A DNA stretch of 64,000 bases from Myroides profundi (lineage in GTDB: Bacteria > Bacteroidota > Bacteroidia > Flavobacteriales > Flavobacteriaceae). The first letter of the stretch is position 1. Every line of letters begins with the position of its first letter. Under the pieces are notes generated by a model. It was not told where the DNA came from, did no database searches, and saw nothing but the letters and a program-made list of their open reading frames with translations. Of the stretch, positions 1-9,984 are shown piece by piece. Location: contig NZ_CP010817.1 in NCBI RefSeq assembly GCF_000833025.1, positions 1,798,001 to 1,862,000 on the forward strand, read 5' to 3'. Both the position numbers and the translations under genes were made by a program.

Positions 1-342
1 CCACATTTTATAGAGAGAGTTTCCATTGTGAAAAAAAGATAGCGCAAAAAAATCTGATTCAAAGACAATGTCTTTATAACCTAACTCTTGTACTAGATAT
101 TTAACTATTTCAAATTTAGCTTTTAAATCGGCTCCGTATTTATGATCGGCTTCTCCTAAGAAAATGGTCTTATTACCTTCTACATTTTTATAAATTATCT
201 CTTTAACCTGTTCTGTTAGTAGCTCTTCGTTTATTTTATTAAGTTGATGTATATCTTTCTCTATTTGACAGAAAGAAGGTGTGGTCATACATAAAAGTAC
301 TAAAGGTACTGCAATGTATATTTTTAGAAATTTAATAGTCAT
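1..342 (-). CDS. Erythromycin-esterase-like protein (partial, N-terminal 114 residues)
   Basis: Reading from an ATG at 342 leftwards gives 114 codons with no stop; the gene runs off the window. The first ~25 residues look like a Sec signal peptide (hydrophobic, ending TPSFCQ). The segment around residues 60-100 (FLGEADHKYG..., then KYLVQELGYKDIVFESDFF) matches the start of the erythromycin esterase / Ere-like fold, where a Glu and a His in a GExxH motif lie in the active site (here E64 and H67). Members include macrolide esterases, but most Bacteroidetes homologues are uncharacterised, so no resistance claim is made. The C-terminal part is missing, so the family call rests on one motif region. 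Confidence 0.6.
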   Translation of the reverse strand, partial: MTIKFLKIYIAVPLVLLCMTTPSFCQIEKDIHQLNKINEELLTEQVKEIIYKNVEGNKTIFLGEADHKYGADLKAKFEIVKYLVQELGYKDIVFESDFFALSFFHNGNSLYKMW

Positions 343-398
343 AGTGTTGGTTGATTTATTTAGTAACGTCAGCTAAGTAAGAGTTATTATCAGTAACA

Positions 399-434
399 AA
401 AAAAGCGTGAGTTATTTTTAACTCACGCTTTTAT
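399..434 (-). terminator. Rho-independent terminator of the permease gene
   Basis: A perfect 14-bp stem (AAAAGCGTGAGTTA / TAACTCACGCTTTT) with a short T-rich loop lies 24 bp past the permease stop codon. Read on the minus strand the stem is followed by a run of T. It separates the permease from the partial gene to the left. Confidence 0.85.
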
Positions 435-457
435 GTTTCCTGTTTTCAGTATATATA

Positions 458-1921
458 TTATCTATCTAAATCCACTTCTTTAAGAGGAATAAGCTTTGTT
501 TTGAATTTTAGCTTATGGTATAAGTAGAAGGCTAAGAAAAATGGAATCCCCATATAAGTGATTAGCATTCCTCTCCAGTCAAATATTCCCTCCATAATTA
601 GTTTAGAGTCTTGTCCTATGATTACTAATATACATAAGAATAAGGCAAATAATGGACCAAAAGGGAACCATTTTGCTTTATAGACTAGTTGGTCTAGGCT
701 TTTGTTTTGAGCGTGGAATGCTCTTCTAAATCTATAATGACTAATCGCTATTCCTAACCAAGCTATAAAACCTGTCAGTCCTGATGCAGCTAGAATAAAG
801 TCTACAGCATTAGGATGTGTAGATTGTACTGCGAATATTAATAGTACTACAACTCCAGTAGCAATTAGGGCGATCATCGGTACACCGTGTTTGTTCGTTC
901 CACCAAAGGCCTTGTGTGCCATTCCATCTTTCCCCATCGCATATAGCATACGAGTAGAGGCATAAAGGCCAGAATTACCTGCTGATAGAATAGAAGTAAG
1001 AATAACAGCATTCATCACAGCTGCTGCAAAGGCTAGATGTGCTTTTTCGAATACTAATGTGAAAGGTGATTTTGCAATCTCAGAAATATCTGCTCCTAAT
1101 AGAGAAGGACTAGTATAAGGGATGATTAATCCAATTACGAATATGGCTAATATATAGAATACTAAGATTCTCCAGAATACTTGTTTGATTGCTTTAGGTA
1201 TATTCTTTTCAGGATTCTCTGATTCACCTGCAGTAATACCGATTAATTCTGTTCCTTGAAATGAGAAACCTGCAATTAGGAATACGCCTAATACACTTAA
1301 GAATTTGCCTGAGAATCCTCCTCCTAAAATAGGGGCGTCTCCTAATGTGAAGTTTTTGAATCCGATGTATTCTCCTCCTAGTATTCCGAAAATAGTTAAT
1401 AATCCAATTCCAAGGAATAAAACAACAGTCACTACCTTAATAATAGCAAACCAATATTCTGATTCTCCATAAGCTTTAACGGATAACATATTTAAACCAA
1501 AGATAACGAAGAAGAAGAGTAGACTCCAACCCCAAGTAGGTAAGAATCCTAATGGTTGCCAATACGAAATAACTACTGCTGCGATAGAGACATCTACGGC
1601 TACAGTAATAACCCAGTTAAACCAATAGTTCCAACCCAATGCAAAACCTAATGATGGATCAACAAATCTAGCGGCATACGTACTGAATGAACCTGATACA
1701 GGTAGGTAGGTTGCCATTTCTCCTAATGAGGTCATTAAGAAATACACCATAAGACCGATCATGGCGTATGCTAATAAAGCACCACCTGGACCTGCCTGAT
1801 GTATGGCTTCTCCACTTGCCATAAATAAACCTGTTCCAATACATCCTCCAATTGCAATCATGGAAAGGTGTCTAGCCTTTAAACCACGGACTACTTCTTG
1901 ATTTTTATTCTGATTTTCCAT
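458..1921 (-). CDS. lysP: Amino acid permease, LysP-like (APC superfamily)
   Basis: A 487-residue inner-membrane amino acid transporter of the AAT group of the APC superfamily, with about 12 hydrophobic segments. The N-terminal motif GGCIGTGLFMASG (around residues 25-37) is the substrate-binding unwound part of TM1. The run of blocks (SLGEMATYLPVSGSF, GFSFQGTELIGITAGES, LSAGNSGLYASTRMLY, GFIAWLGIAISHYRFRR) follows Escherichia coli LysP almost step by step. Lysine is therefore the likeliest substrate, taken up by proton symport, but substrate specificity is inferred from similarity. A TACTTTTG -7-like box lies on the minus strand at 1937-1944, just before the start codon. Single gene with its own terminator. 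Confidence 0.85.
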   Translation of the reverse strand: MENQNKNQEVVRGLKARHLSMIAIGGCIGTGLFMASGEAIHQAGPGGALLAYAMIGLMVYFLMTSLGEMATYLPVSGSFSTYAARFVDPSLGFALGWNYWFNWVITVAVDVSIAAVVISYWQPLGFLPTWGWSLLFFFVIFGLNMLSVKAYGESEYWFAIIKVVTVVLFLGIGLLTIFGILGGEYIGFKNFTLGDAPILGGGFSGKFLSVLGVFLIAGFSFQGTELIGITAGESENPEKNIPKAIKQVFWRILVFYILAIFVIGLIIPYTSPSLLGADISEIAKSPFTLVFEKAHLAFAAAVMNAVILTSILSAGNSGLYASTRMLYAMGKDGMAHKAFGGTNKHGVPMIALIATGVVVLLIFAVQSTHPNAVDFILAASGLTGFIAWLGIAISHYRFRRAFHAQNKSLDQLVYKAKWFPFGPLFALFLCILVIIGQDSKLIMEGIFDWRGMLITYMGIPFFLAFYLYHKLKFKTKLIPLKEVDLDR

Positions 1922-2150
1922 TGTTACTATTTGTTACAAAAGTATAAAACACATTAGGTAAATTCTAATGAAATTGCTTATTAATTTGAATTAAAGATAA
2001 TAAAATAAGCGAAATGTTGTTTGTTGAATATTATTTTAAGCTAAATAAAATGTAATAATCAGAATATAATTTATATCAAAAGTGAGGTGAGCAAATATTA
2101 TTCTTTGAAAAAGGCATTGCTTCGAATATTATTAGATTGATAAAATAAGG

Positions 2151-2720
2151 CTATTTTTTGAGGAATTCACTGCGAATTCTACTCAAACTTACCTGAGTTA
2201 CGCCTAAAAATGAAGCAATATACTTAAGAGGAACTCTATTTAGAAGGTATGGATCTTTCTCTAGAAGGTCAATATATCTTTCTTTTGCAGATTTGATTTG
2301 TCTACTGATAGCACGTTCTTCTGTTTTTAGAAGTTCTATTTCAGCAAATTTTCTTCCCCAATTAGCGATTTCAATATCTGTTAAGTACAGTTGTTCTAAT
2401 TGACTTATCTTAGTAAAATAAAATGTGCTGTCTTCTATAAGGTCTATTGTCTCATAACTAGGTCTATTGAGTATATAGTTGTACATAGATAGAGCAGGAT
2501 CTCCGTCTTTACCAAACCAAAAAGTAAGTTCTCTGTCCTCTTGAATAGCATAGGCACGTACTAAACCACTTTTAATAAAGTAGAAATAGTTCTCGTGTTT
2601 TTCGTACTCAGACAATAAGTAGTTCTTAGGGAACGTGATTTCTGTAAAGACAGAAATAAGCTTGCCTTTAGCAGCTTTAGATAAAGGATAGATAAGATCA
2701 ATGATTTGCTCTATGGTCAT
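2151..2720 (-). CDS. Crp/Fnr-family transcriptional regulator
   Basis: 189 residues: an N-terminal cyclic-nucleotide-binding-type beta-barrel (about 1-115, with YFYFIKSGLVRAYAI) and a C-terminal winged helix (RVPLKYIASFLGVTQVSLSRIRSEFLKK, about 162-189). The recognition helix VTQVSLSRIR is typical of the short Bacteroidetes Crp-like regulators. No FNR-type cysteine cluster is seen, so oxygen sensing through Fe-S is unlikely; the ligand is unknown. It is a single gene, divergent from pyrG across a ~410-bp gap. Confidence 0.85.
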   Translation of the reverse strand: MTIEQIIDLIYPLSKAAKGKLISVFTEITFPKNYLLSEYEKHENYFYFIKSGLVRAYAIQEDRELTFWFGKDGDPALSMYNYILNRPSYETIDLIEDSTFYFTKISQLEQLYLTDIEIANWGRKFAEIELLKTEERAISRQIKSAKERYIDLLEKDPYLLNRVPLKYIASFLGVTQVSLSRIRSEFLKK

Positions 2721-3133
2721 TTAATTACTTTTATTGGATTGAATAGATTTGTTTTATGGTAAAAACAGGTGTAATGTATTAATTCTAGCTCTTGAAAACG
2801 TGATTTATATCTCTATAAATGTTAAAATTCTTGTAATGCGATTTGGTTTAAAGTACTAAGACACATTTTTTAATACTTCTTATGTTTTGTAAAATATTTT
2901 TATGGACCATTATTATAATGGATTAATATACAAAAGTATATACTAATGTGATACAATAGAGTGTTTTTTTACAATGTTCAAAATAATATTTTCTAGTATG
3001 TTTTATAAAAGGTTAAAAAAGGATAAGTTAGTCTTAGAAGCTTTTTTAGCTAATCTAAAATTAGAAGAATAGCTCGGAATGTTGTATTTTTGCCAAGTTT
3101 TATTGTTAACTACACAACTAATACACACACTAA
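2721..3133. promoter_or_regulatory. AT-rich intergenic region between the Crp-like gene and pyrG, with a probable pyrG -7 box
   Basis: No gene is visible in this 413-bp stretch. The box TATTTTTG at 3085-3092 matches the Bacteroidetes -7 consensus TAnnTTTG and would start transcription about 35 nt before the pyrG ATG. I do not see a -33 TTG at the ideal distance. Confidence 0.4.
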
Positions 3134-4747
<1,614 letters not shown>

Positions 4748-4809
4748 GTTCTAAAGGTAATAAGCGAGTATTATTACAGCGAAAAATTTGATAAACTACA
4801 AATTAAGTA

Positions 4810-6717
4810 ATGGAAGGAAAAAAATTAGATCGTAACAGTATTGTCGGCTTTGTTATTATAGCCGGATTGCTAATTTGGATGATGTTGAATAATATCAACA
4901 AAGAGAAAGAAGCTATCGCTCAAGATAATGAGGTAGCTAAAAAAGAGATAGTTAAAGAAGCTGAATCTGAGAAAATTTCAAGTGCTATAAGTAATCATGT
5001 AGAAACAGATTCTGTTCAGAATACTGCTTTACAAGCTGCTTTAGGCCCATTTGCTTATAGTGCAACATTACCATCTGCTCAAGGAGGTAAAACAGAACTT
5101 AAGAATGAATTACTGACTTTAGTTGTTGAAAATAAAGGAGGTAGTTTATCAAATGTTGTAATCAATAACAATGCTCGTTTTAATAAAAACTCTAAAGAAT
5201 TAGTAGAGTTAATTAAAGATAATAACGCTGAGTTTAATTTAGAGTTATATACAAAGGATAACAAAAAGTTTAATACAAGAGACTTGTTCTTTGAACCTGA
5301 ATTGACAAAAGAAGGAGAGAATCAAGTGTTATCTATGCGTTTAAAAGTATCAGCTACTGAGTTTTTAGAGTATAGATATGTATTGAAGCCAGATGACTAT
5401 ATGTTAGACTTTACTATTCGTACACAAGGATTAAGTAGAGTTATTAATACAGCAGAGACACCAGCATTAGACTGGAGCTTAAAAACATATAGTAATGAGA
5501 AGAGTATTACTTATGAGAACCAATATACTCGTGTATACTATGAGTATGAAGGAGGAAAAGATAACAGTCTAAGTAATACTAGTAAAGATGACAGTACTGA
5601 AGCTAAAAATGTAAGTTTTGTTGCATTTAAACAACATTTCTTTGCTTCTGTTTTAATTACAGATAAAGCTTTTGATACAGCTAGTTTAAAATCAGCTAAC
5701 TTGGTTCATGATGAGGCAGTTGATACAGTGTTTACAAAACAATTCAATGCTAGAATGCCTTTGGCTTACACTGGTGGAGAGTTAAACTATGATATGAAGT
5801 GGTTCTTCGGACCAGCAGATTATAAATTATTAAAATCTTATGATCAAGGATTAGATAAGATTGTTCCTCTAGGATGGGGAATCTTTGGATGGTTAAACCG
5901 TTTCTTATTTATTCCAGTATTTGGAGTATTGAGTTCTTTCTTACCTTATGGTATTGCTATTATTGCATTAACTGTACTTGTGAGATTATTAATTTCTCCA
6001 TTGACTTATAAGTCTTATGTTTCTCAAGCAAAAATGAAAGCAATTCGTCCAGAAGTGAACGAGTTGAATGAGAAATATAAAAACGATCCAATGAAAAAGC
6101 AACAAGAGACAATGAACTTGTACTCTAAAGCAGGAGTTAACCCAATGGCAGGATGTATTCCAGCGTTGTTACAAATTCCTATCTTCTATTCATTGTTCCA
6201 ATTCTTCCCGTCAGCATTTGATTTGAGACAAAAATCATTCTTATGGGCAGATGACTTATCGTCTTATGACCAGATTTTAGAATTACCATTCCGTATTCCA
6301 TTCTATGGTAACCACGTGAGTTTATTCCCAATCTTAGCTTCTGTTGCAATCTTTGTATATATGAAGATGACTACAGGAGATCAACAAATGGCTGCGCCAG
6401 CTCAAGAAGGGATGCCAGATATGAGTAAGATCATGAAGGTGATGATTTATATCTCTCCATTAATGATGTTGTTCTTCTTTAATAACTACGCGTCAGGATT
6501 GAGTTTGTACTACTTTATTTCTAACTTAATTACAATTGGTATTATGTATGTTATTAAAAACCACATTGTAAAAGAAGAAAAAATTAAAGCAATCATTGAA
6601 GACAATAAAACGAAAGAGCGTCCAAAAGGTAAGTTCCAACGTAAAATGCAAGAAATGATGCAACAAGCGCAAGAGCAACAAAAATTACAAGAAGAAAGAA
6701 AGAAGAAAAATAAATAA
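4810..6717 (+). CDS. yidC: Membrane protein insertase YidC/Oxa1
   Basis: 635 residues, of normal length for Bacteroidetes YidC. It has an N-terminal TM anchor (about 10-28), a large periplasmic beta domain (about 60-345) and a C-terminal Oxa1-like core with five membrane segments. The core (LLISPLTYKSYVSQAKMKAI; GVNPMAGCIPALLQIPIFYSLF) carries the conserved cytoplasmic hairpin. The C-terminus is strongly basic and Gln-rich (QQAQEQQKLQEERKKKNK), which may help ribosome binding. It inserts and folds inner-membrane proteins, alone or with SecYEG. A strong terminator follows directly. Confidence 0.97.
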   Translation: MEGKKLDRNSIVGFVIIAGLLIWMMLNNINKEKEAIAQDNEVAKKEIVKEAESEKISSAISNHVETDSVQNTALQAALGPFAYSATLPSAQGGKTELKNELLTLVVENKGGSLSNVVINNNARFNKNSKELVELIKDNNAEFNLELYTKDNKKFNTRDLFFEPELTKEGENQVLSMRLKVSATEFLEYRYVLKPDDYMLDFTIRTQGLSRVINTAETPALDWSLKTYSNEKSITYENQYTRVYYEYEGGKDNSLSNTSKDDSTEAKNVSFVAFKQHFFASVLITDKAFDTASLKSANLVHDEAVDTVFTKQFNARMPLAYTGGELNYDMKWFFGPADYKLLKSYDQGLDKIVPLGWGIFGWLNRFLFIPVFGVLSSFLPYGIAIIALTVLVRLLISPLTYKSYVSQAKMKAIRPEVNELNEKYKNDPMKKQQETMNLYSKAGVNPMAGCIPALLQIPIFYSLFQFFPSAFDLRQKSFLWADDLSSYDQILELPFRIPFYGNHVSLFPILASVAIFVYMKMTTGDQQMAAPAQEGMPDMSKIMKVMIYISPLMMLFFFNNYASGLSLYYFISNLITIGIMYVIKNHIVKEEKIKAIIEDNKTKERPKGKFQRKMQEMMQQAQEQQKLQEERKKKNK

Positions 6718-6730
6718 TTCTTTTATATTT

Positions 6731-6765
6731 AACACCTCTGATCAAATTCAGAGGTGTTTTTTTTT
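6731..6765 (+). terminator. Strong intrinsic terminator after yidC, abutting the proC start codon
   Basis: A perfect 10-bp stem (AACACCTCTG / CAGAGGTGTT) with an 8-nt loop is followed by nine T (6757-6765). The proC ATG begins at 6766, so the T tract forms its whole immediate leader. Confidence 0.9.
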
Positions 6766-7575
6766 ATGAGAATAGCAATTATAGGAATGGGGAATATGGG
6801 GAGTACGTTTGCCAATGGGTTTATTAACTCTAGGTTTATTAACCCTAGTGATGTATTGATATATACACGTTCGCAGAAAACTCTAGAAGATAATCGTAAT
6901 ATTCATGGATTGTCTTATCGTTATCAAATGGATGGTGATATCGGAACTTGTGACATTGTTATCGTGGCAGTGAAACCCCAAGACTTCGCTATATTAGTTG
7001 CTGATTTAAAGAGATATGTAAATAAAGAACAAATAATAGTTTCTGTGATGGCTGGTATTTCTATTAGTAGGTTACAGCAAGATCTAGGAGTAGATAAGGT
7101 AGTGCGTTCTATGCCTAACTTACCAACTCAGATTGGTAGAGGTATGACTGTTTTTACTGCTTCAGAAGAACTAGATCGAAAAGAGTTGTTCATTATTCAG
7201 AACTTAATTAATACTACAGGTAAGTCTGTATATGTGTCTGAAGAGAATAAAATAGATGCAGCTACTGCTGTATCAGGTAGTGGACCTGCTTATGTGTTTT
7301 ATTTTATGGAAGCTATGATACAAGCGGCGATATCTTATGGTTTTGAACCGTCACAAGCAGAATTGTTAGTGAAGCAAACTATATCAGGTGCTCTAGGGCT
7401 GTATGAAGCCAATTCTCTTTCTACACAAGATTGGATAGCAAAAGTTTCGTCTAAGGGAGGTACTACTGAACAAGCGATTAAGTACTTCAACGAAGAAGAA
7501 GTATTACAAAAATTAGTGGAAGGTATTAATAAGGCAAAAGCACAGTCCGAGTTACTGGGTAGACAAATAAAGTAA
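6766..7575 (+). CDS. proC: Pyrroline-5-carboxylate reductase
   Basis: Reduces pyrroline-5-carboxylate to proline with NAD(P)H. The 269 residues start MRIAIIGMGNMGSTFANGF, the Rossmann dinucleotide-binding motif, so ATG 6766 is the start rather than the upstream in-frame GTG at 6754 inside the terminator. Further family signatures are VVAVKPQDF, VMAGISISRLQQDL, VRSMPNLPTQIGRGMT, and the C-terminal block AATAVSGSGPAYVFYFMEAM that builds the active site. There is no Shine-Dalgarno-like sequence, only the T tract of the upstream terminator, so how it is expressed is unclear. Confidence 0.95.
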   Translation: MRIAIIGMGNMGSTFANGFINSRFINPSDVLIYTRSQKTLEDNRNIHGLSYRYQMDGDIGTCDIVIVAVKPQDFAILVADLKRYVNKEQIIVSVMAGISISRLQQDLGVDKVVRSMPNLPTQIGRGMTVFTASEELDRKELFIIQNLINTTGKSVYVSEENKIDAATAVSGSGPAYVFYFMEAMIQAAISYGFEPSQAELLVKQTISGALGLYEANSLSTQDWIAKVSSKGGTTEQAIKYFNEEEVLQKLVEGINKAKAQSELLGRQIK

Positions 7576-7637
7576 GTTTAATAGTTTTTCTCTATGAGAG
7601 AATCATAATTAAAAGATAAGATAAATTCAAAAACTTT

Positions 7638-7665
7638 TTGTATTGCGGCATTTCTCGTAAATTTG
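7638..7665 (+). promoter_or_regulatory. Bacteroidetes-type promoter of mnmA
   Basis: TTG at 7638-7640, a 17-bp spacer, then TAAATTTG at 7658-7665 match the flavobacterial consensus TTG-N17-23-TAnnTTTG exactly. Transcription would begin about 10 nt before the ATG at 7683, giving a very short leader. This also rules out a start codon upstream of 7683. Confidence 0.75.
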
Positions 7666-7682
7666 CCGCAATATTTTTTATT

Positions 7683-8894
7683 ATGAAGAAAAGAGTAGTA
7701 GTAGGTCTTTCGGGAGGTGTAGACTCAAGTGTTGCAGCTTATTTACTGAAAGAACAAGGGTATGAAGTTATTGGACTCTTCATGAAAAACTGGCACGATG
7801 ATTCTGTGACAATTTCTAATGAATGTCCATGGCTAGAAGATAGCAACGATGCTTTAATGGTCGCTGAGAAACTTGGAATACCATTCCAAACAGTAGACTT
7901 AAGCGAACAATATAAAGAGAAGATTGTAGATTATATGTTTAAGGAGTATGAGAATGGTCGTACCCCTAATCCAGACGTATTGTGTAATCGTGAGATCAAG
8001 TTTGACGTATTTATGAAAATTGCAATGACTTTAGGTGCAGATTATGTAGCTACAGGTCATTATTGTCGTAAAGATGAAGAAGTAATCACAAAAGAAGACG
8101 GTACACAAGAGACGGTATATAAACTATTGGCTGGTGTAGATCCTAATAAAGATCAGTCTTACTTTTTATGCCAGTTATCTCAAGAGCAATTAGCAAAGGC
8201 GTTATTTCCTGTGGGAGAGTTGCTTAAGCCACAAGTGCGTGAGATAGCCGCTAAGATGAACTTAATCACAGCTGATAAAAAAGACTCTCAAGGATTGTGT
8301 TTCATTGGTAAGGTAAGATTGCCTGAATTCTTGCAACAACAGTTAAAAAGAAAAGATGGGTTTATCTATGAAATACCAAAAGATTCGTCTATCTATACGA
8401 AAGAAGAAGAGACATTCTCTACATTAGAGGATGCTTTGTACAGTGAAGCGAAATCAATTGTGTACAAACCAGAAATGGGTAAAAAGGTAGGTGAGCATTT
8501 CGGAGCGCACTTCTTTACTATTGGTCAACGCAAAGGGTTGAATGTAGGAGGTACTGCTGAGCCACTGTTTATTATAGGTACAGATGTAAAGGAAAATATC
8601 ATTTACACAGGACAAGGAAGTAATCACCCAGGATTATTCCACAAAGCATTATTTGTAAAAGAATCAGAAATTCATTGGATTAGAGAAGATTTAGCATTGC
8701 AAGAAGGAGAAACAATGTCTATATTAGCACGTATAAGATATCGCCAACCTTTGCAAAAAGCTACTTTACACAAGATGAAAGAAGGTATGTATGTTCGTTT
8801 TGAAGAACCGCAATCTGCTATCACTGAAGGACAATTTGTATCTTGGCATATCGAAGACGAACTAATTGGTTCGGGTGTTATTTCGAAACTATAA
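7683..8894 (+). CDS. mnmA: tRNA-specific 2-thiouridylase
   Basis: Activates U34 of Lys, Glu and Gln tRNAs by adenylation and inserts sulfur to give s2U34. The 403 residues start [16 protein letters not shown], the PP-loop ATPase motif. The two catalytic cysteines are visible: about residue 101 in [12 protein letters not shown] and about residue 205 in [10 protein letters not shown] ~30-residue insertion around 245-275 (between the adenylation and beta-barrel parts) makes it longer than the E. coli enzyme. The start is set by the promoter at 7638-7665. The next gene begins 14 nt after the stop, so they form an operon. Confidence 0.95.
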   Translation: MKKRVVVGLSGGVDSSVAAYLLKEQGYEVIGLFMKNWHDDSVTISNECPWLEDSNDALMVAEKLGIPFQTVDLSEQYKEKIVDYMFKEYENGRTPNPDVLCNREIKFDVFMKIAMTLGADYVATGHYCRKDEEVITKEDGTQETVYKLLAGVDPNKDQSYFLCQLSQEQLAKALFPVGELLKPQVREIAAKMNLITADKKDSQGLCFIGKVRLPEFLQQQLKRKDGFIYEIPKDSSIYTKEEETFSTLEDALYSEAKSIVYKPEMGKKVGEHFGAHFFTIGQRKGLNVGGTAEPLFIIGTDVKENIIYTGQGSNHPGLFHKALFVKESEIHWIREDLALQEGETMSILARIRYRQPLQKATLHKMKEGMYVRFEEPQSAITEGQFVSWHIEDELIGSGVISKL

Positions 8895-8908
8895 ACAACC
8901 AAAATACA

Positions 8909-9850
8909 ATGAAAAATAAGTTAGTAGATCTTTTTAAAATCCAGTACCCTATAGTGCAAGGAGGGATGATTTGGAACAGTGGTTATAAGTTAGCTAGTGC
9001 CGTTAGTAATGCTGGTGGTTTAGGGCTTATAGGAGCTGGGTCAATGTATCCTGAAGTACTAAGAGAACATATTCAAAAGTGTAAGAAAGCAACTGATAAA
9101 CCGTTTGGGGTTAATGTTCCAATGTTATATCCGAATATTGAGGAAATCATGAACATTATTGTAGAAGAAGGAGTAAAAATAGTCTTTACTTCTGCAGGAA
9201 ACCCTAAGACATGGACTTCTTTTTTAAAAGAACACGGTATTACTGTAGTGCATGTGGTAAGCTCTTCTAAATTTGCTTTAAAAGCACAGGAGGCTGGTGT
9301 TGATGCTGTAGTTGCAGAAGGTTTTGAAGCTGGAGGGCATAATGGCCGAGAAGAGACTACTACACTTACTTTAATTCCTATGGTTCGTGAGAAGATTTCT
9401 ATACCATTAATCGCTGCAGGAGGTATCGCTACAGGTAGAGGAATGTTAGCAGCGATGGTACTAGGAGCAGATGGAGTGCAAATGGGAACTCGATTTATAG
9501 CCTCAGAGGAGAGTTCTGCACATGATAATTTTAAGAATCTTCTGTTAGATGTACAAGAAGGAGATACTGTTCTTACGTTGAAAGAACTTGCTCCTGTGCG
9601 CTTAATTAAGAATGAGTTTTATGCAGGGCTTCAAGCCTTGTATGTTAAGAATCCTTCAGTAGAAGAATTAAAAGAATATTTGGGTAGAGCTCGTGCTAAA
9701 AAAGGAATGTTTGAAGGAGATTTGGTAGAAGGAGAACTAGAGGTGGGACAAATATCTGGACTAATTCATAAAATAGAACCAGTAGGTGATATTGTTAAAA
9801 ATATCATTGCTGAGTTTGATCAAGCAAAGAAAGAAGTAGCTCAGCTATAA
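8909..9850 (+). CDS. Nitronate monooxygenase-family FMN enzyme
   Basis: 313 residues of the NPD / 2-nitropropane dioxygenase TIM-barrel family. Seen: KIQYPIVQGGMIWNSGYKLASAVSNAGGLG at the N-terminus, AEGFEAGGHNG (phosphate and active-site loop with the catalytic His), and the FMN-binding block IPLIAAGGIATGRGMLAAMVLGADGVQMGTRF. Family members oxidise nitronates or act as FabK-type enoyl-ACP reductases; the sequence does not settle which. ATG 8909 is chosen because the family always starts just before the KIQYPI motif and the upstream extension lies within mnmA. Confidence 0.85.
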   Translation: MKNKLVDLFKIQYPIVQGGMIWNSGYKLASAVSNAGGLGLIGAGSMYPEVLREHIQKCKKATDKPFGVNVPMLYPNIEEIMNIIVEEGVKIVFTSAGNPKTWTSFLKEHGITVVHVVSSSKFALKAQEAGVDAVVAEGFEAGGHNGREETTTLTLIPMVREKISIPLIAAGGIATGRGMLAAMVLGADGVQMGTRFIASEESSAHDNFKNLLLDVQEGDTVLTLKELAPVRLIKNEFYAGLQALYVKNPSVEELKEYLGRARAKKGMFEGDLVEGELEVGQISGLIHKIEPVGDIVKNIIAEFDQAKKEVAQL

Positions 9851-9870
9851 AGATTATTTTAAATAACGGA

Positions 9871-9916
9871 AGTCATACGGTGTTTTTATATTATAAAAAT
9901 ATCGTATGACTTTTTG
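9871..9916 (+). terminator. Intrinsic terminator after the mnmA operon
   Basis: AGTCATACG pairs with CGTATGACT, extended by an inner A/T-rich stem, followed by TTTTT. Confidence 0.75.
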
Positions 9917-9984
9917 CTATTTATTAGTAAAATCATATATTTAAGAGCTAAAAAAAATGTAACGTAAAAAAATCACAACTAAAT

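Noticed and set aside
6754..6765. Upstream GTG start for proC
   Set aside because: It lies inside the terminator stem and adds MFFF, which is not part of the family.
8843..8908. Longer N-terminus for the nitronate monooxygenase-like gene
   Set aside because: The extra 22 residues overlap the mnmA end in another frame and do not match the family.
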